Origin: Acidimicrobiales bacterium | Lineage (GTDB): Bacteria; Actinomycetota; Acidimicrobiia; Acidimicrobiales; JAKAVM01 | DNA length: 8,110 bases | Assembly: GCA_027451785.1 (NCBI GenBank) | Contig: DAIDIS010000016.1 | Location: 1 to 8,110 of the forward strand | Reading direction: 5' to 3' | Program-made: the position numbers and the translations under genes | Shown here: positions 6,067 to 8,110 of the stretch, one piece after another | How the letters are laid out: the number at the start of each line of letters is the position of its first letter | Position numbering within the stretch: the first letter of the stretch is position 1 | The notes under the pieces: model-generated | Told to the model about the DNA's origin: nothing | The model's input: the letters and a program-made list of their open reading frames with translations, nothing else | The model's database searches: none

Positions 6067-6263
6067 CTCTTTCCCCGGTAGATCGCAAGCTACGACATAG
6101 GGTAGATGCCAGTGTCATTTCCGGAAAGCCAGCGGGCAACTATGGATCGAGGGCGGCGAATGGACCGATATCGCTAGCTCGGACAATGAACAGACTGGCG
6201 ACATTGGCGGCTCAAGTTGATTAGCGTGTGGTCGGCCTATTCACTTGCATCGGGTGGTATCCC
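6067..6263. other. Divergent intergenic region, no gene seen
   Basis: This 197-base gap separates the starts of the membrane protein gene (minus) and the peptidase gene (plus), so promoters for both should lie here. The only notable marks are adjacent palindromes CGATATCG (6166-6173) and GCTAGC (6173-6178). No tRNA-like fold, clear promoter pair or believable short gene was found. Confidence 0.4.
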
Positions 6264-8110
6264 ATGGAAAAGAGATCTCCTTCGACGCTCGTAGACCTTG
6301 TCGCCGATGGGCGTAGGTCGGCAGCGGACCTTCAACTTTCGCCCGACGGGCGGATGCTCGCCTTTGTAACCCAAGGTGGCGAATCATCGGTCATTGCCAT
6401 TTACGATTTGAAGTCGGACAGTCGGTGGGTCCTTGACACCGAACCCGCGCCCTATGGTGCGCACAGCCACGGTGGAGGCATTTTCTGTTGGGACTTCGAC
6501 TCTGAGCGCCTGGTGTATCTGGGCAAGGATGGTGCCGTGTACGCGGTTGGCGTGCATATCGGTGGGGGCGATCCGACGCCGCTGGGCCTTGATGGTACGT
6601 TTTCCTCTCCTTCGGTCTCGCCTGATGGCAGGAGGTTCTTGATCGTCGACGACGAAGCACAGGTCCTGTTGTTCGACGTTGAGAGGGGAATGCCGACGGA
6701 CCAGGCTCCGATGACGTTGGCCAATCGGAAGGTGATATCCGGTAAGGATGGTCAATCGGATGCCGACTGCTCCTGGGCAGACCGGGCCGCCAGCGCTGCG
6801 GATGAAACTCCTTACGCTGAGATCGCCAAGCCGGACTTCGTTATGGACCCGGTTTGGAGCTCGGAGTCGCGAATGGTCGCCTGGCAGGAATGGCTAGTCC
6901 CGTATATGGCCTGGGACCAGTCGGCGATAGTTGTGTGTGACACCACGACGGGCGGGTACTTCAGAATTTCGGAAGATGGCGTAAGTCTCTCGCAACCCAG
7001 GTTCTCCCCGGATGGGAAAAATCTTGCGTTTGTCTCTGACGAGGGCGGCTGGGCGCAGGTTTGGATTATCGACACCGGCGATTGGAACCGAAGACCGTTG
7101 GTCAAGGGCGTCGAGGCTTGGGGTGAGCACGGTGAGCCCACATGGGGACCGGGGCAGCGTTCTTATTGTTGGGCTCCGGCCTCTGACGCGATTGCGACTT
7201 GCACGAACCGCGGAGGCTTCTACTCGCTGGAGATACACGACACCGATCACAACCGTGGAGGTTCCGAAGAGATATTCAGGGGATTCGTTGCCGGCATGAA
7301 TTGGGGCAAGACGGGCCTCTTCGGCGTTGTCAGCTCGCCGACACTGTCCCCGCTGGTCGCGATTTTCGGAGGGCTAAGCGAGGGAGAAGAACCTAAGGGC
7401 ATCATCGGTTCACGAAGTATCCCAACCGGTTTCAGAGCAAATCCGAAAGTCCCCGTTCCCGTATCTTGGGACTCCGAAGAAATTGAAGGTATCGGCAAAG
7501 AAGTCCATGGGAGGGTTTACCTTGCAGGACCGGAGGATACTTTCATTCGTCCTGGACAGGGTGGAGGCGAACCACCGGTCCTCAAGAAGGCGATCCTTTG
7601 GATTCACGGTGGACCTACAGGCCAGTCCGGCGCCGAGTGCAATGAGCGCTTCGAGCACTTCCGGTCCCGGGGATGGACAATCCTCACTCCTGACTACAGG
7701 GGTAGCTCGGGTTGGGGACGAGCCTATTGCCAGGCTCTGCGAAGTCGATGGGGTGAGTTGGACGTTGCGGATTGCATTGCGGGGGCGAGATGGGCAATTG
7801 ATAGCGGTTACGCCACACCGGGTTCGGTTGCGTTGATTGGTGCTTCCGCCGGCGGGTTTACCGCATTGAGGTGTGCTCAGTCTGAAGAGGCAAAGGACCT
7901 GTTTTCCTGCGTTGTCGCGCTATATCCGGTGACCGACTTGATTCAAATGAAGGAGTCGACACATCGGTTCGAAGCTCATTATCTCGACACAATGGTCGGG
8001 CGGTTGGCGACGCACAGACCCGAATATGTGGATCGCTCGCCTATAACCCACGCCGACAAGTTGGGGCTCCCGCTGCTGCTGTTCCAGGGGACGAAGGACA
8101 AGGTGGTGCC
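6264..8110 (+). CDS. S9 family serine peptidase (prolyl oligopeptidase/acylaminoacyl-peptidase type), 3' truncated
   Basis: The first 615 codons of a two-domain serine peptidase; the window ends before the stop. The N-terminal part (about 20-410) is a beta-propeller that limits access to the active site. Propeller blades show as LSPDGRMLAFV (25-35), VSPDGRRFLIV (118-128) and FSPDGKNLAFVSDEGGWAQV (247-266). The alpha/beta-hydrolase domain follows, with oxyanion loop HGGP (448-451), PDYRGSSGWG (476-485), nucleophile Ser528 in GASAGG, and the acid Asp612 in GTKDKVVP. The catalytic His lies beyond the window. These enzymes cut short peptides or remove acylated N-terminal residues. No signal peptide or membrane segment precedes the propeller, so a cytosolic location is likely. 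ATG 6264 has only a weak GGGTGG upstream (6252-6257); an in-frame GTG at 6228 is less likely because the intervening residues do not look like the family. Confidence 0.93.
   Translation, partial: MEKRSPSTLVDLVADGRRSAADLQLSPDGRMLAFVTQGGESSVIAIYDLKSDSRWVLDTEPAPYGAHSHGGGIFCWDFDSERLVYLGKDGAVYAVGVHIGGGDPTPLGLDGTFSSPSVSPDGRRFLIVDDEAQVLLFDVERGMPTDQAPMTLANRKVISGKDGQSDADCSWADRAASAADETPYAEIAKPDFVMDPVWSSESRMVAWQEWLVPYMAWDQSAIVVCDTTTGGYFRISEDGVSLSQPRFSPDGKNLAFVSDEGGWAQVWIIDTGDWNRRPLVKGVEAWGEHGEPTWGPGQRSYCWAPASDAIATCTNRGGFYSLEIHDTDHNRGGSEEIFRGFVAGMNWGKTGLFGVVSSPTLSPLVAIFGGLSEGEEPKGIIGSRSIPTGFRANPKVPVPVSWDSEEIEGIGKEVHGRVYLAGPEDTFIRPGQGGGEPPVLKKAILWIHGGPTGQSGAECNERFEHFRSRGWTILTPDYRGSSGWGRAYCQALRSRWGELDVADCIAGARWAIDSGYATPGSVALIGASAGGFTALRCAQSEEAKDLFSCVVALYPVTDLIQMKESTHRFEAHYLDTMVGRLATHRPEYVDRSPITHADKLGLPLLLFQGTKDKVV

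Noticed and set aside
6217..6243. Promoter-like TTGATT and TATTCA before the peptidase gene
   Set aside because: The spacer is 15 bases and the -10 matches only three of six consensus bases; not better than chance.
7483..7836. 117-codon open frame inside the peptidase gene
   Set aside because: Overlaps the hydrolase domain, where the true frame carries HGGP and PDYRGSSGWG; the translation of the other frame has no pattern.

Overview
The window reads as ordinary chromosomal DNA from a high-GC Gram-positive bacterium (Actinomycetota). I lean towards an Acidimicrobiia-like lineage, but that finer placement is inference. The evidence is the actinobacterial wording of the F1 beta subunit (for example QPTLADEMG and a PEQAF..VGG tail), an actinobacterial-style GlpX, and a stand-alone acyl-CoA mutase large subunit. 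No tRNA, rRNA, CRISPR array, insertion sequence or phage gene is visible.

Layout. 1-2116 (+) is the 3' end of the F-type ATP synthase operon: the tail of atpG, then complete atpD and atpC, with atpC overlapping the atpD stop. 2117-2230 is a non-coding stretch with nested inverted repeats and a tandem GTCAATTG. 2231-2746 (+) encodes a SRPBCC (START/polyketide-cyclase fold) protein of unknown ligand. It converges on glpX (3812-2793, -), a class II fructose-1,6-bisphosphatase. A divergent intergenic region with a small palindrome separates glpX from a B12-dependent acyl-CoA mutase large subunit (3994-5529, +). The mutase's two substrate-reading residues are Phe and Gln, the isobutyryl-CoA mutase pair, rather than the Tyr and Arg of methylmalonyl-CoA mutase. 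It converges on a small, more AT-rich gene for a two-helix membrane protein (6066-5599, -). A second divergent gap (6067-6263) leads to an S9 family serine peptidase (6264 onwards, +). This gene runs off the window just after its catalytic Asp motif.

How the genes relate. The ATP synthase genes form one transcription unit whose products make the catalytic head and central stalk. The other genes look like independent units: a gluconeogenic phosphatase, a carbon-skeleton mutase whose B12-binding partner is not in the window, and a cytosolic peptidase. They alternate in strand, so there is no operon logic tying them together. I found no convincing new multi-gene system. The points most worth a second look are the substrate code of the mutase, the structured gap after atpC, and the compositionally odd membrane gene.
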